Assembly: GCA_030268105.1 (NCBI GenBank) | Contig: BSDZ01000079.1 | Location: 2,857,501 to 2,921,500, forward strand | Reading direction: 5' to 3' | DNA from: Volvox africanus | Taxonomy: Eukaryota; Chlorophyta; Chlorophyceae; Chlamydomonadales; Volvocaceae | DNA length: 64,000 nucleotides | Part shown: piece after piece, positions 37,501-49,061 of the stretch | Position numbering within the stretch: position 1 is the first letter of the stretch | Layout of the letters: each line of letters begins with the position of its first letter | Program-made: the position numbers and the translations under genes | Notes under the pieces: generated by a model | Told to the model about the DNA's origin: nothing | Databases searched by the model: none | What the model saw: the letters and a program-made list of their open reading frames with translations, nothing else

Positions 37501-38659
37501 AATCGTGAGTGGCTTGCAGGTAACTGCCACCGCATACTGTGAAGGTGAACGCGTCCATGTATTTTTTCCTTCGTAAAATGCCACTCCCCGTCTCCGCCAT
37601 TCCCGTTCTGTTGACAGTCCTTTAGGCCTGTTTTCCTACATCGGGCGAATTCACCCTACCAAACCGAATGATAAGAAGGGTTTTGAATGAAACAGCACAA
37701 CATCCCGGAGACCCCAATAAGTAGTTACCTTCAGTGTTGCGCTAACTCGGCACCATGTGATGGATGGTGCCTCAGGCAACCTGCGGTCGTTCATGGAGGC
37801 TTTGGCGGAGCGTCTCGTGGGGGAGCTGGTATCCGCCTGCCGGCGCCTATCAAAAGCGGCTGCAGGCAGGACCATAGGCAAGAGCTCGGCGGCGGTGGCT
37901 GCGGCAGCTGATGCAAGCATTGAGCAACTGGTGCAGCTGTGGGCCGACCTGCGGTTTCTATCCGCGTTGTTACGACCGCTGCTGACCGAGACTCTTGTGG
38001 CTGACATTCATACGGCTAAGGTGAGCTAAGGCCGCGGGGATGAGGGGATGAGGGATGAGGATCTCCATACCCCTCCCCTCATCCCTACATCTACAGCGCT
38101 GGGTTTGGGAGTGTAGAGGTTCGTATTAAACGGACTTGGCACAGATCTTTTATTTCTTATGCAGAAATTTAGCAAAGGAGCGTTGGATAGAGCGTCGGTG
38201 TCCTCGATAGCAGGTTGACGGAACCTGTTTTTCGGTTCCTAGATCCGCTGACGATGAAGTACCGTTCATGCGCGTCTCGGTGTCTGCGCCTGATAGGAGG
38301 ATCTGGGTGCGGCGATTGCTGCAGAACAGAGTTCACGACGTTACAGACCTGCATCCAAGGTCGCGTCCACCCTGGCGGATCTGCGCGATGGCAAGGCGGT
38401 CAACAGCGCGCTGGAGGAGCTCCTATTAGCCGATGTGGACGCGTGGCTGCGCCTGCACGCGCTGAACGTGCGGTGTTTTGCTGCGGCAGTGGCACCAGCG
38501 GCGCCATTGCCGGGGCCAGCAGCCGCAATGTTGACTACTGTTGCAACTACGAGCCAGGGCACGGGTGCACTTGGGATAACTGGTGTGGAGGGAAGGGCCA
38601 GAGGCGGCGGTGAGCGGGGTGGGTCCACGAGCTCTTCCAGGCCGCCTGGCAAAGGATAA
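28532..38659 (+). CDS. SEC5: Exocyst complex subunit SEC5
   Basis: Subunit of the octameric exocyst that tethers secretory vesicles to the plasma membrane. Exons with matching phase: 28532-29167 (or 29203), 29476-29544, 29835-29975, 30212-30268, 30855-31136, 31501-31659, 31860-31952, 32206-32403, 32687-32770, 33182-34038, 34238-34301, 34630-34793, 35078-35147, 35879-36006, 36327-36658, 36977-37370, 37735-38020, and a last exon 38347-38659 ending TAA. An exon starting at 38165 is likely but its join to the last exon is unresolved. Landmarks follow plant SEC5 in order: DPLGRGVID, GFDPEAYLATFHS, NNFERFINCKDAIDDIHAKM, VASLLQRFDHLFAAP, VVREYKRANMLI, LLVIGNSAVIRTRVMPGVLE, LLQLLTAIHNEALAYSP, LRFLSALLRPLL and LHALNVRCFA. 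An acidic N-terminus (EEEDGDGEGRD) and a Gly/Ala-rich insert near 37150 are lineage additions. A (ATT)n microsatellite lies in an intron at 36264-36279. Confidence 0.88.
36264..36279. repeat. (ATT)n microsatellite in a SEC5 intron
   Basis: About five ATT units in the intron between the SEC5 exons ending 36006 and starting 36327, just upstream of the acceptor at 36326. Confidence 0.85.
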
Positions 38660-39929
38660 CGGTGCGAGGATACGGAGGCAGGGGCGGGGCGAAGGCAGCC
38701 GGCGCCAACACCCGTGGAATGGGAACGGGTCAGCCCGCGGATTGCCGCAGATGAGAAGACGAATGATCGCGTGGAGCGCAGCTACAGCCGCATTGCAGCG
38801 GGGAAATGACATGACATGATTTAAGTGACTCATTCCACGTCCGGTTCACATCTCTTGGAAGTCCTCTTGCCAAGCCACGCGGCAATTTGCATTCGTCCTA
38901 TCAATATTATGATGACCCAAGCATTGAGTGGGGGGACCGGAAAAAAGATGGACTCGATTAGCCCACGGACAGATGCGGTGCTGACAAGGCGACCTTGCGA
39001 AAAATATCATCACTTTGTTTGATACAGTATCGTTGAACTAATGTTCTTTGCACTGAAATGAATGGATTCAGGGTGCGCGCCTGTGCGTTGTGTCCAATGT
39101 GTGTATGTGTGTGCAACGCAATGGTGAGCAGCCATTTCAATTTAGGTCGGTTTTATTACCCTGAAATCGGCGGGACACCACGATCGTACATACCTTCGGG
39201 CACACGTAGAGGCAGATAAGGGAGGATTTGCGTCTGATGGTAACGGTATAACCAACGTGAGTATAACCAACTATGGATGCTCACTTTTTTTTCAGTTTTA
39301 TGGATTCAAGACAGCGACATCTGGGAACATGCGTGCGCACAAACCTGCGTCAGCTGCCTTGCTTCGGAGGGAGGGGGAATGGCGACAAGGCGATGGTTTA
39401 CTGCGCCCACGGGAAAATACGAGGTTCATTGGAACAAACATCTGACGGACCATCGCAGTGCCATGTGCACTGTTGGAACTGATCGGCGCCACTACTAGTA
39501 CCTTATGGAGTGAGCTTTGGCGTTAATCCGGCGTCTTCACTTCCCATCGTACACTCAACGATTAGGGGGGTCGGGAAAACTACGATGCTTGAAACATGCG
39601 GGGAACATACGTGTGACAGCTGCCTGAAGCGGGACATTCAGATTTACCCATTCCGCCTGGAGCGGGGCATATGCGCATGCCTGCTAAGCGTAAGGGCGGG
39701 CTTCAAACCATTGACACCCTTTTGAGCAAAACCCGGTTGCTTTTTCTTTAGTTTGGCTTTTGCCGTTTTGGAATATTTTTGCTTTTTTCATCTAACCCCT
39801 GTAATTTTGGTCCGGCTGCAGTAACGATTATAGCGTCAAAAGGTGATTTTTCCGGCCAGCCTTGATGCCCGCCGCATTAAACAGGTTACCCGCTCTAGAA
39901 CTTTACAGCAATTATAATTGGCTCAGAAG

Positions 39930-40220
39930 CAAAAGGAATGAGGCGCTAAAATTCAAATTATTTATACTTCTAGAAAAATTCTAAAAACACAGATGGATGT
40001 TGGCTGACATGCAATTCTGCTAAGTGCGAAACTTCTGTAGTCATGTTGTATACTCCTAAATTGTAAGTTAATAAAACATAATATCCAGCGCTATTTATGA
40101 AAAACTATTAATTTTATAGTACTTACAAATTTTGTTAATACATAATTAACTAATTATATATTAGCCTTAGTAATAATAAGTATGAATTATAAAGTTATTA
40201 CTATAATATAGTCATAACTG
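39930..40220. other. AT-rich island
   Basis: Hand count gives 12 G+C in bases 40081-40140 and 9 G+C in 40141-40200, i.e. 15-20 percent, far below the surrounding DNA. The stretch has no open frame. Possible sources are organelle-derived DNA, an AT-rich transposon end or a decayed satellite. Confidence 0.75.
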
Positions 40221-40310
40221 GTCGGGAGGCTTGCACTTGTTATTGACATTATGCATGTGCGCGTGCGTGTGTCTTTGCTGCGGCTTTGCCGCCCGGCCTC
40301 AATATGGATA

Positions 40311-40340
40311 GATGGTACGGTAGGCCTTTACCGTACCATC
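40311..40340. repeat. Perfect 12-bp inverted repeat with 6-base loop
   Basis: GATGGTACGGTA is followed after the loop GGCCTT by its exact reverse complement TACCGTACCATC. It lies about 90 bases after the AT-rich island. Such short palindromes are abundant in Volvox organelle DNA, which would fit an organelle-derived insert (inference). Confidence 0.85.
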
Positions 40341-42375
40341 GTTGACGTGGTAGCTAACACGACTGATGGTATACAGAATGAATGGCCTAGAATGAATGGA
40401 TTACGTCATTGAAACGCGGGAAACATTTGCGGGAGTGCCTTGACCGATGCACGGAGTTTGAAAACCGCTGCACGTACCATCGGCAGTAAAAGTTGTGTGT
40501 GAAAGTTCAATGGGCCTTCCCCCGGCACAGGCGGGTCTTGTTAGTAAGCGGGTCTTAGTAGCAACAAACTTCTGAGACGGGGTGTACACAGGATTGCAGA
40601 GAAACTACAAACCATGGCGCGGCGGCAGACGCGCCGCAAAGCAGTAGAGCCATTTCCAGACCTTGAGCAGCATGTAAGGAAGTAAACTGCCAGTGAAGAT
40701 GGTCCGCGTGCCAAGGCAGAGCTGTGGACGCTGCATACCAACACGCTGCAGTGACCAGGTCATCTAGGCCCACCTTGTCCTCAAACCACTTCTTGATTGC
40801 TCGAGGGTTGCTGATGGTGAGCTCAACCATATGCATAACGCGATAGGGGCTCACCCTTGTGGGCGCCTGCAAGAGGCAGTTAATGGCTAGTTACAGCTCA
40901 ATATGGATAAATTACGGCTGGTAATATGTCCGACTCATCATTCATACAGATGTTGTTGTGCGCAGTACGCAAAATAGTGCGTTCTGTTGAGGTTTGCACT
41001 GCCCCTTATCACCAGGGGAGAAACTTTCCTCGCCCTTTCCTCCCCTGCTTTCTACCAATGTCAATCCATTCGCATGCGGTGATTGGAGGAGGTCGGATGA
41101 CTGTCAACGAGCCCGTCCACGCAAAAAGCTGTACGAACTCGCCCGTAGCTTCCGTAGCTGCTAAGGAGGCGATGATGGAACGTGAAGTCTGCTAGGCAGT
41201 CTCGTGTAAGTGCTTGGAATCGGCTTGTCATGAGCCCCATCGGAGGTGCGGTCACAACTCCACGAAAATTGGACGCTTTGTCATGAGTACCGGATATACA
41301 TGGTCCGTGTCTAATCTACATGACAATTGAAATTTTATATTTAACGAGTCAGCTTACTGTATTCCTCACGTGCTTGTGTGCATGGTCCGGCGGTTGGATG
41401 GCGGTACAGATTTCGACGCCAACCAAAAATGGATCTAAACAGGTAGACTTGCGTTGCATATATTAAAACCCCAGCGGTAAAGTAGTTTCTGCATTATTAT
41501 AAAGGTAGGCTTTGCTTCAGCCTCGTCGCCCTGCGGTTCACAGCTTCACACCATGTAGTTCGCATTCACGAACGGAACAGTTGGGCACAGTTATGTCTTC
41601 CTGGGAAATATTGCCAACGCGCAATATGCGTTATGTTCACCTATACAGCTCATTTCTCCAGCAAAATGGATGCTGACAATGAACAATCCCGATAACGGTG
41701 CCAGCACCTGATGAGTCCGTCTGGCAGGCGATCTCGGGCTGTGTTGTCAGATGTTTGTGGCAGGAAAAAAACGGAAGTAACGAGAGTTACTTACTCATAC
41801 GCAGGCGCAGGCGCATGCCTAAGGTCATTTTGCTGCGACTCCACCGTGCTCTACGGATGCGGTATTGCGGTCCATCACACCGTAATCACGAATGACGGAG
41901 GTCCCGAACATTTTTCTAGTCCCCATTTACATGTTGCGGGTCTTTTCCTTCTACACTTTGCCTATGGGACTATCTGCTAATTGCCTCCACCACCTAGCAA
42001 TATCAGTAGTTGTTATGTCTGTACCCGTATGGCTATTTTGCGTTTTCGGAAGTTCAATGACTCGTGTCCAGATCATAGCGGCTATCGCTGCCGCAGTTAT
42101 ATTTCCCAAGCTTGCGCGCTCATGTGAGTTGGCCCCGTCTTTCGTGGATGCTACCCCTGCACAATTTCCCATCCAATGCTGTTACCTGTTTCCTAGCGAG
42201 AGTGCTGCGAACTGCGAGCTTCGTCAGTTGGGTGGATTAACCGCCGTTTGTCAGTTGGACAGAGCATTTTCGGCAAAGTTGACCCATGCAACTTCGTTTT
42301 TGTGCAGTAACGACGAAGCTGCGCAGCTTAAGGTTCTGGTGGCAGCCGAATCTCTGTCATACCCGTTGGATGCAG

Positions 42376-45300
42376 CCGACACCCGAAGCGCCAGAAGCCA
42401 TCCAGGCCATCTTGAAGCTTACCAGGAAGGGCCGCGTCAACTGCACGCAGGGGAGAAACCATGCTTCTGCTTCGCATGACCCTTCAGTGAACGGGATTTC
42501 CCGGACGTCGCCATCATCAATAGCTACTGCGGGTGCAGTGGTGGACCCTCTCAAATCAAGCTATTTCACGGGGTCTGCTACAACCAATCGTTACCCTGAA
42601 TGCCGTACCACCGGCACTATCCTTCAAAACACTGCAGCGGCCATCGCCACGTACGCGTCCGGTCCCGAAACCAAATCCAGGAATGAATTTGGATCCAAAT
42701 CCACTCCACTACAGGCATCTTTGCAACCCTCCACCTCTCCCTTCCCCACCCCGGCCGAGGCAGCCCGCAATAAAGCCCTCGGGTCTCCACGGGTCTTTGA
42801 GGCTCGGTTTAGTGGCAGCAGCCTGAAAGCTCCCGTAGGTCTCAGCCGCTGCACCATTGTGGAGGATGCGCCCTTCCCCCCACCCAACACGCAGGTGACA
42901 CGTGTGGCAAGGCAGCCGTGCTGCACTCCTTTGCTGCTGCGATTGCCAAAGGAAGCCATTGCGCCGGGCCCCGCGGTGCTGTTCTGTGCTTGCCTATTTA
43001 AGTGTTCAGGTTGTTGGCCCACCAGTCCAAGGGCGCCTGTTACGGCAGCCCACACTGACAGGGCCTCGCAAATTGCGGACACGGCCTTGCATTGTTGACA
43101 CGCTCCACACAACGTTTCACCACACGCAATGAGTGGACGCTCGCTGTTTGCCATGTTGCCACTGGCTCATGGACCTCTGACAGCCCTCTCTCCTATCCCC
43201 CCTGTTAACCCGGGGCTCTTTTCTTGCCATGACAATGCACCCGTGTCTTGCCAACTGGCACTACTAGGATGCATGTGCACCACGCTGCACCGCACCGCGT
43301 CACAAATTTCGTACTACGTACCACTACGTGACGTACTGCGCCGTGTCGCACCGTGTCGGCCCATTCCTCGCACCTCCAGGTGGTGATGGAGCTGCACGAG
43401 AAGACGCTGCGGGTGGGCGGTCGGCGGCTGCGATACCGGGGGTACCGCCCGGCCGACCGCACCCTGCCACTGCTGCTGCAGGCACCGGTGGGACCCCCTG
43501 GCTTGTTCACTGCTGGACAATCACCCTTCGTGGACGTCCGTGGGGGCCGCAACGTCCACTACTGCTACAGCCACACACAGAACCTGCTTGCGTATGGGCC
43601 AGGCACCACCTGCAGCACTAGGAACCCTCCTTACCCGCCCACCCAATCTGACCCTCACCAGCCTGATGTACTGCCCGCTTCCCTGGTTGCTAATTGCGCG
43701 GGGATGGCAGTGGGAACAGGGCCCCCTGCACCAGCAGCAACAGTCGCTAGGAGTAGCCGCCCCTTACCCGCTTCGCCCCACCTCACAGCACCTTACCCAT
43801 CGGGTGCCACTGCAACGCCTAGCCACGTGAACAGCTACGAGCCCCCCATTCACATGCATCCTCAAAACAACCTTAACCGCCACAACCATCATAATTACCA
43901 GGATAGCCGCCATAGCCTCAGCCTTAGCATCAAGGTCCCGTGGGCGCAGCCATCGGATTTGCCAGCCGGCGGTGGCGGCTTGCTCGAATCCCTGAACGAG
44001 GCGCTGGCCAGCGGCTCCGGTTACATGGTGGTCGGGGCTGTGGTGAGGCCGGGATGCATACTGCTGCAAGTGGACCTCATGGCGGCCAGTGAGACTGGTC
44101 CCGACTTGCTGCGAGGTGTCGACGGCGTTACGACGGAGGTACGCCGTCGCTGCGGACCTGATGGTGCTGTCGCCGTTGGTGACGGCGGCGGCGGCGGTGG
44201 CGGCGGCGAGCTGGCAGCGCAGCTGGCGTACCACGTTGGACTGGTGGCGCCGACGCCCCCCGATGGCAGTGAGGTGCTCGTTAGTCTCGACAGGCGCCTG
44301 TCGTACTCTTTTACTTATGACGCGGCTGCGGCGGCATGGTCGGCCACTCAACTGACCTCGGACGGCGGTGTCTCCGGAGCTGAGGGTATCGGAGCACACG
44401 CGACACAGATGTGCCGTCTGCAGGGACCGTACGGCATACGGCTTCGGCCTACACGTGCAGCTCTCGCTGTACCGGCGGCTGCAGAGAAGGTGGAATCGGC
44501 CCCCATGCTTCTGGTGAGTCTGCAATTGGAGGTGGCGGAAGAGGAGGTGGCGACTGAACTGGCAGGGCATTTGCAGCCGCTGCTGCATTCAGCATCAGCT
44601 CTGCAGCCGCAGCCGCCGCCGCAGCCACCCCAGCAGGAGCCGCGCCACGGCAGTTTGGAGGGCTGGCAGCTCGTGGCGAACTGCACGGGACGCAGCCTTC
44701 CAGTGTGCGTGTTGCGGGTAAGCGGTTTGTCTGTTTTTTGGTAGAGGCGGCTGGCAGTTGTTCTCCAGTGGGATGGTACGTGTCATCTGCCGTACGACGT
44801 AACCGTACTCCCCAGGTGGTCTGCCGCCCTGTAAGGCCCTTCTGGAAGACATTCCGCATCTTCTTATACCATGCACATTAAACCTTTTGCCGGGGCCTAC
44901 CATTGTGTTACCGTAAGAGGTGCAAGCTGGAGCATTGTCACTGATGAGAAAACAGCAAGCGCCTTACCAAGTTGCCGCGACTTCCTGGTTGCTCCCCATT
45001 TGTCCGCCGTACCAAAGGTCATTGGCCCTAGCCGCGGTGTGGACAGTACTGTGGGCTTCGCAAATCCGGTAAGTGAGCCAACAGCGATGGTAGGGGAGCA
45101 AAATGCCGCTGCCGCCACTGCGCTCATTGCCACTGGGGGCAAATGCGACGCTCATGCGGCTACAGCTGCCGCTGCAATGTGCCCGACTGCGGGCATCTCT
45201 ACGACTCGAGCCGCTGGTACTGCAGGTGCCGCCGCTGCCGGCACTCGTCCGGTGGTTTATGTGGATGTTGGTGTCCTGGGCGCCCGCGAGGCGGTTGAGA

Positions 45301-48300
45301 GTGCCTCATGCCGCCTGGCAGTGTTGTCCGTCGAGCTGTGGTACGGTATGCAGGAGGTTGCACAAGTGCCGATCATGCTCGTCCATGAGTCCGTTGCGTT
45401 ATCGCCGTACCCGGCGGGTCCGTGCCAGCGATCAAGTGCCGCTAGAAATGCATCGGGCGATGCGGATGCGGATGCGGATGCGGATGCGGATGCGGATGCG
45501 GATGCGGATGCGGATGCGGATGCTTGTCACGACGGCGGCGTGGCCGCTCCGAAAGCACCGGAGGAGTGCGCGCTTGCGGCTGACTCATGCTGTCCTGTCC
45601 CGGAAACACCAGCTGGCATTGCGCCCGGCACCAGCACCGCCGATGATGTCGTGACGGCAATTGTGGAGGAGCTGAACGGGCTGGTGACGGCGGCGGGGTT
45701 TGCCGGCACATTCCCGTCGTCTTTGAAGCAGGAGGAGGAGGAAGAGGTGGAGGAAGAAGAGAATTGCGTACGGCAAATGTTCACAGACCTTGGCGTTCTG
45801 GAGCTGTTCACTGCGTCGCAAGTACGGCGCACGGGGCCAGCCATACAGGAACAGCAGATAGGTGGCGGCGGCGGCGGCGCCGCCGCCATCGACGCTGCTG
45901 CCGGTGGCGAGTGGTCATCAGAATTTGACGTCATCAGCTTTACGGCAGCGGACGCCGTGGACCTGGAGGGGTTGCCGCCGCCGCCGCCGTCGCCGCCGCC
46001 GCCGCCGCAGCACCACCACCACCAGTACCAGCAGGGCCCGGAGGAGGAACAAGGTGGCCTGGTGAAAAGGAAACCGAAAGCGGCGGCAGCGACGGCGGCG
46101 CTGTTGTTGTCCGGTAGCCTCGATCTGTCCTGTCCGCTCCAACGGCTGATGGAACGCCCGGACCCGCAGCTAAGGCAATCCATGCTGCTGATCGGCGCAA
46201 ACCTGCTTTCGTTTACCATACTTCATGGCCTGCCGTGCACCGCCAGTGCCATTCGAAAGATGCTGGCAGTGCTGGGGTGCGGACTGGCGGAAGCTGATGA
46301 GCTATCGGCCGCCGCCGCTGGTGCCAGTAAGGAGGATGTATTCGTTGGGGAGCTCCTTCCCGCCGGTGGAGGTACTGCTCCAACTGATCACTTGTGTGCG
46401 ACACCCGAATGGGACGATAGCGGCAAGAACGGGCTGCCGCTGACACACCTTGCCGTTCTGTCCGGAAACATAAATGTCGTACGTATGGTTCTGAAATGGG
46501 CGGCGGAGGAGGGTCTCGGATCAGAGTGGGTGATGCGGCGCTACCGGGGCCGTTCGCCGCTGCAGTTAGCGATGGCGGCACTGGTGGCTGCAAATCTTGG
46601 CACCGCCGGCGGAGGTGCCGGTGGTGCGGGCGGGCATGTTGAATACCTGGCACAGCTCAGACAGCTGCTGTCCCCACAAGGCGCCGTACCGCATTTCCAG
46701 CAGGATAGTGATGCGGGTGGCAGCGCCGGCAGCGCGGAGGCCGGCATCTCGGAGCTTCAAGTAGACGAGGACCTCACGGTGTTCGCGGCGGCCATGACGG
46801 CTTCTCCTCGTACCATCAGTTGTTCCCAGGGTATCAACGATGTCGACAAACCTAGCGATGGTGGTGGTGGCGGCAAGGCAGTTCATGCCTATGGGTCAGA
46901 CTCTGCTGCTGCCTACGCCGCTACCTCGCGTGCCGCTAACACCCACAGCGCCCGCATTGGCTCTCACCTCCCCGGGTGGCACCGCCAGCGCCACCCCCTG
47001 CTGGTGTGCCTGTTAGGCTACAGCGACCTCGCCACCGAAGCGCAATACCAGCAGTTCGTGGTGCCGTACGATGTGCACGTGGCGTCGTACTGGATCCCGC
47101 TCATGTGCTTCCTCCTGGCATGCGCATTGCTGAGGCTAATACTGCGAAGCCGTAGCGGCGCGGATCCGTCGGAGGCTCCCGTGGCGGTCCTGTTTGCCTT
47201 GCCGTATGTGGTGCTGGCTGTGTGCCTCAAGCTGCGACCGTAAGTTGGCCGCACGCGTGGAGCTGAGTCGGAATGAGCGGGCAACGTTTTGTCGTTTTAT
47301 TCAACCAACTTGATATGCTCACCAAAACCAAAGTGTGGTTTCTCAACTCAATGACATCAGGACACGCTTTGGAGGTCCTCCTTTATCTCCGTTTACAAAA
47401 TCTTCCTCATAATCGCCATCATCGTGATCAATAAATTAGAACTTGTGTTTTAACTAATTAAATCGGTCCCGGTGCAACGGTGTTTCCGTTAGGGTAACTC
47501 CCAACTGTCTACCCTTACCAGCTTTCATCCTGCAGCGAATCCAGTAACGAATATTGCAAAAGACGAGACGGAAGTACGACTCCCTCCTAGGGTTTGCACG
47601 TTCCTACAGGTCGTACTGACGCCCACGCGCCCCGCTATCGCCTGCAGGACGCTGGTCCACTGCCAGCTTCCCCGCTGGTGGCTGCTGTGCGGGGCGGCGC
47701 GCATGTGCATCAAGTGGCCCTTATGCTCCTGCGGGCTGTTGGCCACGCCGCCCTCATTGCTGCGCTACACTCGGTCAGGAGTGACATTGGTCACGAGCAC
47801 GTTGCTACCGGGGCTCTGCGAGAGGGTACGTATAAGGCGGGACGGTGGTGGTGGTGGCGGGAGGGACGACGGGTTGTTGTAGGGGCCGTTGAAGGCGGAA
47901 GGCCCCGGCACAGAGAGAGGGAGAAGGAGAGAGGGAGCCAGGATGGGGCTGTCAGGATGGGCGCCCAGTGCTGCGCGTCAACGCGCATCATGGAGGCGGG
48001 GGCGGTGAGTCAGGTGTTACGTTTTGCCAATGCCCATGCCCATATACTATCTCAACTCATTCTTCAACCCCCGAACGCCCTCCCCAACAGGTCCCCGGCG
48101 TTCTCGGCCTGTTGCTGCGCCTTATGGACACAGCTGTCCATTTCCACTTCGTTCTGCACGCCGGCTTAGCTCCTGGCGTCGGAGCCGCGGTCCTGCACTC
48201 GCTGCTGCGTGCCGCCGTGTTTGTCGGGGCTGCACTCGCAGTTGAGCTGCATTACAGGGCGAGCTTCGAGGCAGCGATGGGGGTCGCAGCCTCGGCCTCG

Positions 48301-48420
48301 GCCTCCGCGGCGGCATCTGCCACAGCTGTTGGGGGCCCCCGGGTGGAGGTGTCAGTGTCTCCGCCTAGGGGGAGATGGCGCCCGCGCAGACCCACTCCAT
48401 CCACCCGTAACGCTTACTGA
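42376..48420 (+). CDS. SPL (SBP-family) protein C-terminal region with membrane segments; SBP domain not seen, 5' end unresolved
   Basis: In-phase exons: 42376-42894 (start uncertain), 43380-44717, a long exon from about 44871 or just after to 47239, 47648-47825, 48091-48420 (TGA). The join after 44717 is unresolved. Family evidence is the conserved C-terminal part of SPL1/SPL7-type proteins: GYMVVGAVVRPGCILLQVDL (plants: EGYIRPGCTILTVFV), VYVDVGVLG with QVPIMLVHESV (plants: FVEVENMFG..VPILV), and an ankyrin-like LTHLAVLSGNINVVRMVLKW with GRSPLQLAMAAL. The end holds several hydrophobic segments: WIPLMCFLLACALLRLIL, VAVLFALPYVVLAVCL, a Cys/Trp-rich one near 47690, and two in the last exon (VPGVLGLLLRLMDTAVHF, LRAAVFVGAALAV), so it is polytopic, whereas plant SPLs have at most one. 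It also carries an (Asp-Ala)n tract and Gln/His/Pro runs. With an SBP domain it would be a transcription factor (compare CRR1); without one it is a membrane protein of unknown role. Confidence 0.65.
45459..45522 (+). repeat. (GATGCG)n hexanucleotide repeat coding for (Asp-Ala)n
   Basis: About ten and a half copies of GATGCG in frame inside the SPL-like gene give an alternating Asp-Ala run. The uninterrupted hexamer suggests it is young and length-variable. The frame is kept by any change in copy number. Confidence 0.95.
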
Positions 48421-48593
48421 TACGGTGGCTTGGGGAGCTCCAGGGTGGGAAGTTTTCTCATCCTTATGAGTCCCCTTTTGAGTCCCCTGTTGGCCAACCG
48501 TTGGTGAGCTGGACAACCTGATGCTGGTCCCCGGGTCGATGAGCTGGGTCAGTTGCAACCCGAAACACACGAGGTGCCCGCCTGTACGCCGGG

Positions 48594-48598
48594 TGTAA
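48594..48598 (+). terminator. TGTAA polyadenylation motif of the SPL-like gene
   Basis: The motif lies 174 bases after the TGA at 48420, the expected distance for a volvocine 3' untranslated region. The match is only five bases. Confidence 0.35.
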
Positions 48599-49040
48599 GC
48601 GGCTGATGATTGGGATATGTGGGCAATCAGGCAGAAAACAAGTATGCCGTATATGCAAGAAAAAGATTTGCGGTAAGGTCCCCCCGGTGCGGGACATCCA
48701 AGAGAGATCAAACAGAAGCCCTCATAGATCCGAACGGTCACGAGCTGCAATTAACGGAATCATCGCATCATCAATCATCAGGTCCAACATCCTGGCGCGA
48801 ATGAAGCGTACGACTGTGTGTCGAAACAACGGAACAACAGGGAGCTGGGACAGCCTCACTTCGCCCCATTTACATGTGCCGCTGGAGCGCTGTAGTTGTT
48901 AACGTGGCGGTCTCCAGTGTATTCCTTATTCGCTCGTCTGTGGGACGGAGGCTTCCTTTTTTTACTGATGGAAGTTTGAACGCCATCATGTCGCGCTCTG
49001 GGCAAGATGGTTAGATGATGCTTCGGCGGTATGACACACA

Positions 49041-49061
49041 GATAGAGATAGAGATAGAGAT
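49041..49061. repeat. (GATAGA)n microsatellite
   Basis: About three and a half perfect GATAGA units in intergenic DNA. Confidence 0.85.

Larger units (their letters stand above)
38660..42375. other. 3.7-kb gene-poor interval between SEC5 and the SPL-like gene
   Basis: No gene was resolved. It should include the SEC5 3' region and the promoter and 5' exons of the SPL-like gene. It contains an AT-rich island (about 39930-40220) and a 30-base hairpin (40311-40340). A minus frame at 40872-40555 (VSPYRVMHMVELTISNPRAI and on) reads like protein but has no recognised family. Plus frames 41698-42479 may include 5' exons of the SPL-like gene, but I could not connect them. I looked on the plus strand for an SBP zinc-finger pattern (RFCQQC, HRRHKVC) and did not see one. 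Confidence 0.4.

Noticed and set aside
39273..39482. Plus frame with a C...PCFGG...YCAHGK pattern resembling an EsV-1-7 repeat
   Set aside because: The second cysteine of the motif is missing, only one unit is present, and the frame is not connected to any gene.
47594..48169. 191-codon plus frame across the last exons of the SPL-like gene
   Set aside because: The exon 47648-47825 read in the other frame keeps splice phase on both sides and gives a hydrophobic segment. The long frame runs through two likely introns.
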